Positions 44,886 through 56,879 of a stretch of DNA of 64,000 bases are shown piece after piece. Source of the DNA: Mytilus galloprovincialis (taxonomy: Eukaryota > Mollusca > Bivalvia > Mytilida > Mytilidae). Each line of letters begins with the position of its first letter. The stretch's first letter is position 1. The notes under the pieces are model-generated. The model was not told the origin of the DNA. It worked only from the letters and a program-made list of their open reading frames with translations, and ran no database searches. The stretch spans positions 25,670,524 to 25,734,523 of the forward strand of contig NC_134845.1 of assembly GCF_965363235.1 (NCBI RefSeq), in the 5' to 3' direction. The position numbers and the translations under genes are program-made.

Positions 44886-45902
44886 ACGCGCTTTGAACGA
44901 TTGCTAAGCGTTCCTATGGCATGCAACTAACGTATACCGACTTTGTCAATTTTCTCTTTACGTTTGGTGCACGCCGGTCTATACGCCAATGTGTGACGCC
45001 GGCATAAGGTAATCTATTCCTGACGTAGAAAAGCCTTAGTATTTCAAAGAAAACGCATGGAATTTAACCAGCTGCATTGCAACACATGACAGATTCATAG
45101 ATGTTACAGACTTTGAACAGACAAAAAAAAATAAGGCTGATTGATAACTTGGCGTAAATAATAAATTCATGCGAATTCGAGCGGCCAATCAGTCCATATA
45201 ACGCTATATTGAAGTGACACACCCTTCAATGAAATGCAAAGAAATAAAATTAAAATAAAAGTTCTCTTTCTATAAGGATACTGTTGCACCGTATTGTAAT
45301 TTTTTCGTCACAAGTACATCTCATTTTTTTCAATGTGAAAATATAAACTAAAGGTAGTAAGACTATTGTCGTGGCTAAATAACTCTTAACTGACACGATT
45401 TAAATTGTCCAACCCATTAACAGACTGTATTCCCCTAATATTCATTAAAATGAGGTATTACTCAACTTATATAACACTTATGAAATATTTATCAATGACA
45501 ATTATTTTTTTAGAACCAAAGTACTATTTTGTGTCCTTTAAATCATATATAAAAATGTTTTTAGCCTTTTATCCAAAATATTGCTATGCGTACAAGCATA
45601 AAAACCACATACTTGCGAGACGCCTTTTCGTTTTACTTAAAACTGCGCAGGCTATGCATTTTTTTTACTGGTGGAAAATGTTCTATGATAGATATCATTT
45701 TGTCAGACACTTCTTTTTTTGATGTGGTTCTCATAATATGGCAAAAATCTGTATATTTAACAGAGTTTAACATTAAATTGTGAGTTTTACTCTTAACAGA
45801 CGTATAACCAACCCGATTAACAGACCAACCGCCGATATAGCCGCATACTCAATATAGATTAACCGACCAAACTCTCGGTTAGCCGAGTGTCGGCCGTGTT
45901 GG

Positions 45903-46900
45903 AGGAAATGTATGTATCCATCCTTTGTCAAGTGCATAATGTCTCAAACATTTAAGAAAATTAACAGGCAGTTACTATTTAACCATGGCAGATAATAAAG
46001 ATGCGAAAGAAGGTCATTAAAGCTCCCAGAAAGCGATTTACATATGGTAGTACATTGGACCGCTTGTTTTTGCCAATGACTACGCTCGTGTCTTAAATTT
46101 GTATTAAATAAGCTCATTACATTTATATCACTGCAGCCATATGACATTGCAGTATTTATCTATAGTTCCCTCGTCCAGAAATTTTGTCATTAAAAAAGAA
46201 GGATCATTGTTCGGATAATTAAAATGGATATTAAAAACTGAATTGCGGAGATATATTATAAGACAGGTGTTTGTTCATACTTTTACTCAAAATAGTGTTG
46301 AGATTCACCAACATGATGTAGTCCACAATAAGTACATTCAATGCCGTAAACGACATTGTCTGTGGAACAGTACAGAGACTCAAAAGACTTTGTATACTAG
46401 TAATACGTTAAGTTACTAGTGAATTCTGGAGTCGTGATTAACTTATTGCATTTCTTACAAGTAATCCTCTTAAATTAGCTTGAACGGTTATTTAAGTATT
46501 AGGGGAGTTCAATTTATAGTTTTTGAGTGATAAGAGTGATAAAAATTTCATAACAAATATTATTATCGTTTCGGAATTTAAGGTTAATACTTGGTTGCAT
46601 GTAACAACGTGTACCAAATAACTTTAGACCCTCAACATTTACTATAAACCATTTGTTCATTTGTTTAAAAAAGATCGTTTATTACCCTTGTTGATTTAAT
46701 TGATATTTCAACACTACAAGAACGACTATTGTTATAACGTTGAGTTTGTCAATTTTGTTGAAAATCATTGAGAAACCGAAATTTTGAAAAATGAGCCAAA
46801 TACGGTTAATATATGCCGGGAGTAGAAATACCTAATTGTTTCGAGTACTACTGTAATTCAATATTTTTTAAACAGTAAATTTAAAGAAATGAGCATATCT
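45903..46900. other. intergenic, no gene seen
   Basis: AT-rich. A minus-strand open frame at 45944-46147 has no recognised domain; nothing else supported. Confidence 0.35.
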
Positions 46901-46909
46901 TAGGAATCT

Positions 46910-47175
46910 GAAGTTCAGTAGTTGTCGTTTGTTGATGTGATTCATAAGTGTTTCTCATTTCTAGTTCTCTATATAAATAAGACCGTTGGTTTTCCAGTTT
47001 GATTTGTTTTACACGTGTTGTAGTTTTTGGGGCCTTTTATACAGGTGGCTTGCTAGATTCGGTGTGAGAAAAGGCTTCGTACTGTGACCTATTATGGTTT
47101 ACTTTTATTAATTGGGACTTGGATGGAGAGTTGTCATTTTGTCACTCATATTAATATATCTTCTTATATTTATAT
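46910..47175 (+). repeat. SINE-like family B copy
   Basis: From AGTAGTTGTCGTTTGTTGATG through 'gaccgttggttttccagtttg' and a GGGGCCTTTTATA block to the tail GGATGGAGAGTTGTCATTTTG and 'cactcatatt'. Confidence 0.75.
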
Positions 47176-48150
47176 ATCGACACACAAATGTTGACTACTG
47201 TGGTTTTGATTCCCTCGAGTGAGAAATGTCCCTCATCAGTAGCGTCGAAAAACTGGTTGTAAATACTCATCAATGGTTCCAGGAGTCTCATCTGATACAC
47301 CACACACGTATCGTCTGCATAAGAACCACAGTAGCGCCATCCTCCCCCCAAAAAAACCCACAAGGAATAACCATAATAGTTATCACCAGTGCATTATATA
47401 AAATACTATATACATGTATTTATGTATACGATCGATAGTTCATTTTGAAAGAAAAGAAGTCAACCCCACTGTGAAACTCTTCTAAAACATTTACGAATAA
47501 ATTGTTGACGCCAGCCGACATGTACTCCTGGAATATGTTGATCCTCAAATGACTGTTATGTTTGTTTTAAGGGTAACAAATATGTTTCAATTGTCTCAAA
47601 GGAGCAATGTTCTTCAACGGGGGCCGCTAATGCATCAATTCCAATAATCATAACGTGTATATCTTGATTGACATGATAATAATGAGTCAACATTATGTTT
47701 TGTGTATATACATAACTGTTATCATGTCTTAAATGATAGGTAAATGAACTACCCCTTCACTTAATGAATAAAACAACCAATTGCTAATGGAAAGTAAGTT
47801 TTATTTTAGAATAAATATGGCTAGAATTGAATAAGATTTCCTGAAATTCATTAACACTATGCTTAAACAGACACTAGAATAAACTAACACATACGAGACA
47901 TATGTATACCAGTTTAAAAATTGAAAAGAGTTGTAGATTTCTGATATATGATCTAAATAGAAATTATAATGGCTCTTCCTTGTGTCTTATGGATAGTTCA
48001 GGGTTTAACTGAAATAAAAATAAAATAAATTAAAACCGATATTTCTAGTTGTTCTTATACTATTACGAACATTATACAGATTATTAACTTCAAACATAAT
48101 TAACACGATTCCTTAAATATTGAACAAAAAATATGTCGCTCATGTTTAAA
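47176..48150. other. intergenic with one GC-richer patch
   Basis: 47190-47345 on the minus strand is open and includes a YADDT word; no reverse transcriptase context surrounds it. The rest is AT-rich. Confidence 0.3.
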
Positions 48151-48159
48151 CTAACCTAG

Positions 48160-48230
48160 CTATATAGTCTCTTGTGGAGAGTTGTCTTATTAGCAATCAT
48201 ACAATATTTTCTTATTTGTATATAGATTGT
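48160..48230 (+). repeat. SINE family B tail
   Basis: TCTCTTGTGGAGAGTTGTCT and 'attagcaatcatacaatattttc', the tail of family B. Confidence 0.65.
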
Positions 48231-48369
48231 ATTTTCATGTTTATTGAGTTAAATCAGAAATCTAAATCATTACGCCGAGAACACGTACACACAACTTAAA
48301 CGTAACATGAATGCATACAACTTAACAATGAAAGGCTTGTGGGATTGAATTATCCAATAAAGGCAAAAG

Positions 48370-49100
48370 TAGTATACCGCTGTTCAAACTCATAAATCTA
48401 TGGACAAAAAAAAATCGGGATAACAAACTAAAACTGAGTGAAACGCATAAATATAAGAGGAGAACAACGACACAACACTACAATGTAACTAACACACACA
48501 GAAACGGACCAAGCATCAGACAAAATCCCACGAGAATAACAAATATAACATCAAAACCAAATACATGAATTTGGGATAGACAAGTACCGTGACACGTCTT
48601 ATCGCAATGTCAATTTACACTCAAAAATAAGAGAAAACAAACGACGCAACGTTAAATTGTAACACACACAGAAACGAACTATAATATAACAATGGCTATA
48701 TTCCTGACTTGGTACAGGACATTTTTTAAAGGAAAAAATGGTGGGTTGAACCTGGTGTTGTGGCATGCCAAATCTCGCACTTTAATGGCAATGTTAAATA
48801 TAACATAGAAATGACAACATAATATTACAGGACTACAATACAAATAAATAGGAAAACGTATTAGACAAAGAAACACATGATTAATGAATAACAAAAAGCA
48901 TCAGGTTTAAAATTTAATACGCCTAAAACGCGCCTCGTCCACACAAGACTCACCAGTGACGCCCAGATATAAAAGATCGAAAGAGAAAACAAGTACAAAG
49001 TTGTACAGCACTGAAGATCAAAAGTTGAAAAAGGTTGTGTCAAATACGGCTAAGTTTTTATGCTTGGGATAAGAACATCCTTATTATTTAGAACAATTAA
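48370..49100 (-). repeat. dispersed repeat family A, - copy
   Basis: Complement of the 5690-6250 repeat: GGGATAACAAACTAAAACTG, 'acacacagaaacg', ATGGTGGGTTGAACCTGG, 'gcatgccaaatctcgcac' and the core near 48918-48940. Confidence 0.75.
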
Positions 49101-49269
49101 TGCTATTGCAAACAGTAAATTTTATCAAATGAATATAACAGATATACATAATGACACAGTGACTGAAGTATTAACTCATTACATAAAACAAACACGAATA
49201 CATAATGAATGACCAACACAGAATAGACACACCCGACTCAGTCCAGGCCTCAACGCAGTATTAAAATTA

Positions 49270-49362
49270 TGAAAATGACGTCACATACGATGGTGAAGAG
49301 GCATTAAAAATTACGTCACATACGATGGTGAAAAGGCATTAAAAATTACGTCACATTTGAAT
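49270..49362. repeat. short tandem repeat with TGACGTCA-like words
   Basis: Unit of about 35 bases (ACGTCACATACGATGGTGAA then RAGGCATTAAAAATT) in two and a half copies, plus a further ACGTCACAT at 49393. Each unit has an ACGTCA half of a CRE-like site. Confidence 0.75.
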
Positions 49363-49479
49363 ATATGAAATTTCTGAAACAGCAGAAAAATTACGTCACA
49401 TATGAAGAACTATATCTCAAAAGTAAGAAAGAATTAGGATTGATGAGAGATGATACAAACATATGATACCATATGTGTT

Positions 49480-50330
49480 TACTATTATCAGTGGCGTAGC
49501 CAGGGTTGAAATGATTAGGATGCCATCGAAAATAAATTTGGACTATTTTATGCAGAAAGTTATATTTTTTTCAGACATTGTTCCTGTAAGCACATGTACT
49601 CCCCTAGAATCCAACACTGGTTAGATTTTTATTTAATTCAACCCACCAATTCATATAATTATATTTCAAACAAAATTTTAATGTTTTCTCGAAATTGAAT
49701 GTAAGTAATAATTTATTTATTTGATGTAAAAGTTTCCCATCAATCTTATATTTGACATCACAGCGGCACTTCTGTATAAAGGAATTGAAGTGATCCCCTT
49801 TCCTAGCATTTCTAAAAAAAAAACGGCCACATCACAGCGGCACTTCGGAATATAAAAACTGAAGTGACCCCATTAACGCGTCGTAGGGACATCATCAAAA
49901 TACCTGGTGTCCGTCCATCCGGTCTTGTTTGCACTCTCATGTGTACAATTCTTGCCAGATTTTTATATCATCAGCAATGACAATTTCGAAAATAAGTCAT
50001 AAGTTTTGAACTTTTGATAAATAGATTATACGGAACACCCATTGCATTTTATCTGAAGCTTTAATTCTCAATTAAAACATAAAAGGAAAACATTATTTTT
50101 TATTAGTTATTGCCCTTGTTCCTTGGTTACATAAAATATGTGCAATGCAGGGGACATAGGAACTTTGTTCTTTTATTGAAAATAAAATTAATATGTGGAC
50201 CTAGATAGAAACTTGAATTTACTGATAAGCCTAAGAATGATCACACTCTATTACAGATTAGATTTTTTCACGTCGTCTTTCATGTCACAGGAAACGATAT
50301 CAGGATATGGTGGTTTAGTTGTCAGTTATG
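49480..50330. other. intergenic, repeat remnants
   Basis: Begins with AGTGGCGTAGCCAGGGTTG, a typical end of small dispersed elements. CACATCACAGCGGCACTTC-like blocks occur at 49757 and 49828. No gene. Confidence 0.4.
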
Positions 50331-50333
50331 TTG

Positions 50334-50438
50334 TTAGTCAGTTGTAGAAGCCATCGCTCCGCTAGGCTCAATTTCAGATGGAACATGTCCGATGATCTGT
50401 GCATCATCCTCTGCACTGGCCGTAGCCGATGACGTAGT
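50334..50438 (-). CDS. orphan terminal exon candidate, 34 codons plus stop
   Basis: After a long pyrimidine tract and acceptor CGTAAAAAG there are 34 open codons rich in Ala, Ser, Thr, Glu and Asp (SATASAEDDAQIIG...PSEIEPSGAMA) and a stop at 50334-50336. Its GC content is higher than its surroundings. It could end a minus-strand gene lying to the right, but no partner exon was found, and a second frame is also open. Weak call. Confidence 0.3.
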   Translation of the reverse strand, partial: TTSSATASAEDDAQIIGHVPSEIEPSGAMASTTD

Positions 50439-50439
50439 C

Positions 50440-51960
50440 TTTTTACGAAAAAAAAAAAAAAATAGAGAACACTTTTCTGCGATTTATCCATCTGGTTTTA
50501 TATGGATGTCTACGAGAAAACCATGCAAAATCAAAAAAAAATTATGAAAGGGGTTGTGGAGTTTTCAGCTGATTTTGGGTTCCTAGTAAAGTATTAAGTA
50601 CATCTAATAGTTCTATGTATAAAAAATTACAATTTATCTCAAAATATGTGAATACAGGGCAATTCTATTTTAGTACCAAATTTGCTGAAAAATGTTGTTG
50701 AAAATGGACATTTTGGGGTTTTTTTTATTGAATAGTTCAAAGTATTAAATGACAGAAAAAATAGTTTAACCTTAAAATTCAGACTTTCTACTAAAATTAA
50801 CTGTAATTTTGATCTTATTTCAACCTTTATTTTTGTTTTTATTTTTATTGACATAAATGTGTTTTTCTAAAATTTGAATTCAGCCTTTACTGAAAATGTC
50901 CATAAAACCTCAAAAGTCACTCAAATTGAAACAATATTTTGTTAAACGTTATGGTTCACTACAAACTACTATTCCTTAACGAGATTTTCGTTGCAAATTG
51001 ATTTAAGCTTATTTGAATAAAAGTTGAAAAACTGAAAAATATACCTAAAATTATCTCCCTTTGTAAAACTCTTCACAATAAAAGGTAGATTTAATGTCAA
51101 TAACAGAAGGAGGGAAATCAACAAATGTGCAGAAGGATAGAAAATAATGGTATTTTTGATGAAAATGGTGTAGCCAAAAACTTATTTTCATTGAAAGAGT
51201 GTAACAAAGACATAGTAAACCATGTGGCTAAGACATTCCCACTGCCATTGGGATAAGTCTGATCCTGATCAGATAGTCTAGACATGACTTATGAGGCTAG
51301 ACTATCACTATCATGTCTAGGTTTCAGACTCACATAACATAATCTTAAATGCATATGCTGCAAACATGGACAGGAGTTGGATTGCATTGGACAAAAAGAC
51401 AAAATGAGTTGCTGTCATCCTTTCATGACCCTTGCAAATCTAGCAACGGAAATTCGAAGGCAAAACGTTCAGTTACATTTGGTTCTGGTAAGTTTGTTAT
51501 TTATTTCTTTTGGTTAGAAAAAGCAATTTGACACCATAAAAAGACCTACTATAGAAACATCACATCAACTCATAAATATAGGAAGAAGAGCATTGACCAT
51601 TTGTCTTTGGGAGAAAAAGAAAGGGGGGAGGGGTGGGTATTTTCATAATTTTCTTGAAGCAAACAGTGAAACACTGATTTAATTTTCATTGACATACATT
51701 TATAATGATTGAGGATTCTTCTGAAACTAAAAGATTGATGTGTTTGCCTTCTTAATTTTAAGAGAAAGACTTTTTTCTTTCTCTCAAGAAATCTATAATA
51801 ATCATGATAAAATATATATTTGATTACAAAGTTCGCCCTGAGTTTGTTTTCCAAATTGTCAATATTAAAGAGTCCGTTGACGCTGGTTTTTTCTCCTAAT
51901 TCAAAATTAATGGTTGCTTCAAATCCCTGTTTTTAAATATAACCCATTGAAATAGAAAAC
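50440..51960. other. intergenic; possible lone + exon near 51350-51490
   Basis: Open + frame from 51349 ends at a good donor (TTTGGTTCTG then GTAAGTTTG at about 51488), with residues LQTWTGVGLHWTKRQNELLS. No acceptor-matched partner was found; 52637-52709 has an acceptor and donor but a stop in the likely frame. Not called as a gene. Confidence 0.3.
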
Positions 51961-51969
51961 ATTCAGTAG

Positions 51970-52175
51970 ATAGATATAGGAAGATGTGGTATGAGTGCCT
52001 ATTCATCCAAATAACAATTTATAAAAGTAAACCATTATAGGTCAATGTACGGCCTTCAACACAGAGCCTTGGCTCACACGGAACAACAAGCTATGAAAAT
52101 TATAAAGGACCCCAAAATTACTAGTGTAAAACCCTTTGAACAGGAACTCAAAAACATGTTTTACAGACTATGAGC
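51970..52175 (-). repeat. SINE-like family B, - copy
   Basis: Shares with 56680-56870 the blocks AAGTAAACCATTATAGGTC, ACGGCCTTCAACAC, GGCTCACAC-GAACAACAAG and CCCCAAAATTACTAGTGTAA. Confidence 0.75.
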
Positions 52176-53223
52176 TTGGTTTTTTTCTCTCTAAATATTT
52201 GTTACTGTGAGACTTTTTCTTTATATTTCCTAAGTGAAGGTCATGTATCACAGTTATAAACATGGAAAGAGAACTTGTACATGTATTTACTTCTATCAGT
52301 TAATAAAATAGAATCAGAATAGAATATGCTTACAAATGTATTCCAAATTAAAGGGCACAGAAGGGGCAACATGAGATTATAACATTACAGATTACTCAGA
52401 TAAAACAAATTCAAAATAACAATACTGAAGAAATGAATTACTTGATGATGTGATTGATATCGTAGTATTTATGACATTTACACAGATTAATTATCTTATC
52501 TACAAACCTTTTTTTTTCAATGATCCAATGCATTATTTTATAAAGCCAACTCAATGTACAATGTACATGTAGATGTAACTCACTGTACTGATCATGCAAA
52601 TGCACACATATACAATATTTTATTTCTTATCAACAGGTTAATGTTGAAGATGGAAAAGCACAAAAAAAAATGTGAAAATGAAAGCAGATATGATAGGAGA
52701 TCATATAGGTAAATATATGATATAATTGATAAAAATATGAATCAAACAAGTCATAACAAGAGACTACTAAATAGACAGCAAATAAGACCTGTGTTGTGGC
52801 ATTATTTGTGAAATATAATCATAATTATATAGAAATTTGAAATTGACCAGTTACATTTATTATTGTAAAAACATATGATAAATGTTCAGTAAACAAGATT
52901 AACCCTTCAATTTTGAAAAGTTGAATCTGGTAAACAAAAAGTAAAAATAACAAACAGAACACTCAAATTCTTATTTTATGATCAATTAAGGGCCATATCG
53001 TTACAATTTACACAACAAAATTTTCATTACTCATCAAATTGAAATTGTTTTTTTTATAACAACTAAACCTAGAAAAAAATATATGTGTTCTTGTCAGCTT
53101 GACAGATCCTCATTTATAGTACATGTATACATGCATATATTGTAAACCCGAAGACTACATTTGTATTTTTCATTTTTGAAAAAGCACTTTGAGCATTATT
53201 ACAGCTTTTTTCCTACTAAATGT

Positions 53224-53405
53224 AGAGTAAAACTTTGGAAGGTTTGCTTGCTCCGTTGTATAAATATTAATTCAAGCTTTGTAATTAATGTTGATATCTT
53301 CTTGTAGAGTACTTTTAAATTTGATTAGACGTTATGCCAATTGCAATTGTACAATATACAAACAAACCATGCAAGCTAACCGAAGTCTTAGATTTACATG
53401 CCTTA
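53224..53405. repeat. fold-back MITE family I, copy 1
   Basis: Left arm AGTAAAACTTTGGAAGGTTTG then CTTGCTCCGTTGTATA; right arm ACAATATACAAACAAACCAT then GCAAGCTAACCGAAG. Matches 62714-63020. Confidence 0.7.
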
Positions 53406-53770
53406 GGAATTTAGCTGTAAAATTAATTATATATTTGTTTTCAATGCTTATTGTTTTACCAATTTCAAATGTTTTGGCTTGTTTTTAAATGATCAATATC
53501 AGCTAGGGTCAAAAGCTTCCAAAGTTAAACTTTAGGTATGTTTTACTTGTGTCTAATCCTTTTTTGCTTTGAGCAAATAAAATATGTTAAAATCTAAATA
53601 AAGTTAAACTTGATTTGATAAAACAATGGAATAATTGGTGTTCTTTGATATTATGCAAAATTAAACAGTGCATTATAGTCATATTTTTTCTAATTTCGGG
53701 CATGTCTTCAAATCTTTAAATTGAACCACATCAAGGTATAAGGGATTCAGAACTAAACTTAATTTGATTT

Positions 53771-54864
53771 TTTTGTCGAGCCTGCAACTTTTGTTGTAGA
53801 AAGCTTGACATAGGGATAGTGATCTGGCGAAGGCGTGGCTATGGCGCCGGCGGCGTTAGCTAACTTCTTAAAAGCTTTATATTTTAGAAGGTATAAAACC
53901 TGGATGCTTCATTCTTTGTATACAGATGCCTCATGTTACGAACTTTCCGTCAGTCACATGTCCAATGTCCTTGACCTCATTTTCATGGTTCAGAGACCAC
54001 TTGAAAAAAAAGTTAAGAATTTTTGCAATGTTAAATTCTCTCTTATTATAGGTAATTGGATAACTATATTTGGTATGTGCGTACCTTGCAAGGTACTCAT
54101 GCCCATCATATAGTTTTCACTTGACCTCGAACTCATTTCATGGTCAGTGAACAAGGTTAAGTTTTGGCGGTCAAGTCCATATCTCAGATACTATAAGCAA
54201 TAGGGCTAGTATATTCTGTGTATGGAAGGACTGTAAGGTGTACATGTCCAACTGGCAGGTGTCATCTGACCTTGACCTCATTTTCATGGTTCAGTGGTTA
54301 TAGTTAAGTTTTTGTGTTTTGATCTGTGTTTCTTATTCTATATGCAATAGGTCTACTATATTTGTTGTATGGAATTATTGTAAGGTGTACATGTCTAGCT
54401 GACAGGTGTCATCTGACCTTGACCTCATTTTCATGATTCAGTGGTCAAAGTTAAGTTTTTGAGTTTTGGTCTATTTTTCTAATACTTTATGCATTAGTCA
54501 ACTATATTTGGTGTATGGAAATATTTTATGATCTATATGTCTGTTACACAGGTTTTATTTGACCTCATTTTCATGGTCCATTAATAAGTATTAAGTGTTT
54601 GTGATTTGGTCTGTTTTTTTTTAATTTATAAGCAATACATCAACTGTATTTGTTGTATTGAAGAAATGTTAGCTGTACATGTCTGCCTGGCATGGTTCAT
54701 CTGACCTTGACCTCATTTTCATGGTTCATTGATCAATGTTTCCTTTTCTTTGGTTAATGTTGAGTTTAAGTGATAGTTGTAATAAAGCTTTATAGTTAGG
54801 TCTATCAACATAATAGCAATGATTAGTAGGAAGGCGAGACATTTCAGCGTGTGCACTCTTGTTT
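53771..54864. repeat. 1.1-kb repeat with units of about 147 bp
   Basis: Starts TTGTCGAGCCTGCAAC and ends near AGGCGAGACATTTCAGCG. Inside, a TGACCTCATTTTCATGG-type block recurs at 53972, 54122, 54273, 54420, 54560 and 54708 (spacing 140-151). The ORF at 53835-54113 is part of it. Dispersed mollusc-type repeat with internal tandem structure; class unknown. Confidence 0.75.
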
Positions 54865-54869
54865 AAAAG

Positions 54870-56660
54870 TACTTTTTTGGGTTAAAAGCTATTTATAAAT
54901 ATGTTTAGATTTTTAATATTTGTTTTCAAATTGAAAAAAAGATCAAAGGGGCAAAACACCCTTTGTTAGTTTATTAAAATATTATTAAAGGTGGGTTTTT
55001 TTCTATGCTAAAGGTTATCATGCATTTAGCATGTTTAGATTTATAATTTGGGCTCAGTTTTCAAGTTGATTCAGATTAACTTAAACTTTGTCTAAATTCA
55101 TTAAAAATGGAATATATGGGGTTCTTTGATATGACAAATCTAATCATGTCTTTTAGACTTTAGAATTTGGATATTGGCACAAGTCCAATTTTAAAATCAT
55201 AAGTTCTTATACCACAATCAAATTTTGAACTGTATCATGTGGATTAAGTTTGAATGTAGTGTCTATACTAGCTCATCTCCCTATTTTTGTGCTGTCATAA
55301 TGTCATTAATTAAATACAAGATGAAATCTGCAAATTTATCTTCATTAAAATTAAGTTTGCTGCAGCTTGGAATAAGAAAAAAAATCAAATTTAGGTCCAT
55401 TTTTAGCTAGTATACTTTATTTCTTATTCTATGTACTGGAATGTCAGAGTTGTGATAATAGAAACACATTTACACTAAGACCAAGTTAATAATTAATTTC
55501 TTTTTAGGAAATTTCAATCATTTAATGGATAACAATTGTTTTCTTATTATTCTTTACAGACATTGGGTGATCCAAAAATAACTAGAGTTCATGTAACAAG
55601 ACTGATTACGGATACTTGAATATGGCTCTGATCTGTCTTTGATTTTTCCTGTTGCTGTGAACAAATTGCAAGCTCAAATAAAAACAAATTGAAATGGAAC
55701 TCATAGATATGCTTTGAAAAAAAGAAAGAAACAGCAATGTGAATCTTGCCGAAGTCTTAACAACAACCAAGTCAACACATAGTTGCAACACAAATGAGAA
55801 GAGAGAGACATTTGCAAGGACTTAGAGTGTTCTCACTGTCTCACCATCAGAATGGCTTTCTCATCAGCAAAGAAGAAGTCTAAAATTACTTCTGTATAAA
55901 AAGGTCATCAATATTGAAGACAATCAAGAAGATTACGGTTGTACTTGGCCATTTGATAAATATTAAAATATTTTCATTTGTCAGAAATTGTTACTTAGAT
56001 TGACTAACTAGTTTTATTGATTGAATTATTAGTAAATTACCTTTCGTAGTTCATGTAGTTACATGTATGTAAATTTTTTTCAGATAGTATGAAAACAATT
56101 TAATATGTCCCTAAATTCCATACATAATGCAACAATTGTCTTGTGCTGCTAAGTCAATTTGAATTAACTTTTATGTTACTTTGTATGTTTATAGTAATCT
56201 TATTCTTGCATTTAAGCATCATTTTGTGTTATTGTATCATCTTCATTGATTGTTAAATATAATACTAATGCTATAAAAAAAAATAACATTTATGATCATT
56301 TAAACAAATTGAAATATTTAAAAATATATCAATGCTAAAAGGAATTTATCAATTTAGACATTTCTCGAGGAGAATTTTAGAAAGTACTACAACAAAAGCA
56401 AACCAATAGTATATGCTCAAATGCACTATTATCTTTTCACCAGATAACCAAATAGAGATATGTTTATATTTTATTAAATTGATGAAGCTTATGTTAGTTT
56501 AAATAAATATGTACATGCAATTTTAAGGTTTTAAAAAACGACATTTTTATTGGATTATCTCCCTTTGTACAATAGAAATTCAGATTTTATCATCACTGTC
56601 TCAGATACTCATGATCAAAATGACTTATATTGTTCCCAGCATGCAAGTAAAAGGTTGCAA
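54870..56660. other. intergenic, no gene seen
   Basis: AT-rich. Plus-strand fragment after TTCTTTACAG at 55560 (ACATTGGGTGATCCAAAAAT) is open for only a few codons. Nothing supported. Confidence 0.35.
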
Positions 56661-56674
56661 CTTTCTTAAAATAG

Positions 56675-56870
56675 ATATAGTGAGTGCCAATGAGACAACT
56701 CTCCATACAAATAACAATTTAAAAAGTAAACCATTATTATAGGTTAAAGTACGGCCTTCAACACGGAGCTTTGGCTCACACCGAACAACAAGCTATAAAG
56801 GGCCCCAAAATTACTAGTGTAAAACCATTCAAACTGGAAAACCAACGGTCTAATCTATATAAACAAAATA
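56675..56870 (-). repeat. SINE-like family B, - copy
   Basis: AGTGCCAATGAGACAACTCT, ACGGCCTTCAACACGGAG, 'gggccccaaaattactagtg' and 'aaaccaacggtct'. Confidence 0.8.
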
Positions 56871-56879
56871 TTAACTTTG

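Larger units (their letters stand above)
44174..45002. mobile_element. TIR family D copy nested in the 2.64-kb element
   Basis: Bounded by CCGGCGTCACACATCAGCGTA and its near complement. Shares AATACGCTAGTAATTTTGGA and the 'gtagcgttcatcaaacgta' region with 29734-31841. Split by a family C SINE-like repeat and a G-rich MITE. Confidence 0.82.
43259..45899. mobile_element. 2.64-kb TIR transposon with 92-bp identical TIRs
   Basis: Left end ACACGGCCGACACTCGGCTA; the right end is its exact complement. The arms agree for 92 bases, then diverge. A 3-bp duplication TGG flanks it (43256-43258 and 45900-45902). GTCTGTTAAT words recur inside both ends in inverted orientation (for example 43364, 43744, 43773 and complement at 45415). 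No transposase ORF. A family D element is nested inside, which in turn holds two more repeats. Superfamily unknown; a 3-bp duplication with long TIRs is compatible with several. Confidence 0.88.

Noticed and set aside
44568..44930. Overlapping ORFs on both strands with Gly/Pro runs
   Set aside because: They come from a SINE-like repeat and a MITE with long G runs.
45405..45722. 105-codon + ORF inside the 92-bp-TIR transposon, possible transposase
   Set aside because: Composition is simple AT-rich translation (Phe, Tyr, Lys, Ile) with no catalytic motif.
47190..47345. Minus-strand SYADDT phrase resembling a reverse transcriptase active site
   Set aside because: No other RT motif before or after it; one short word is not enough.
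51349..52709. A two-exon + strand gene
   Set aside because: The first piece has a good donor, but the following candidate exon has a stop in the matching frame and no domain is recognised.
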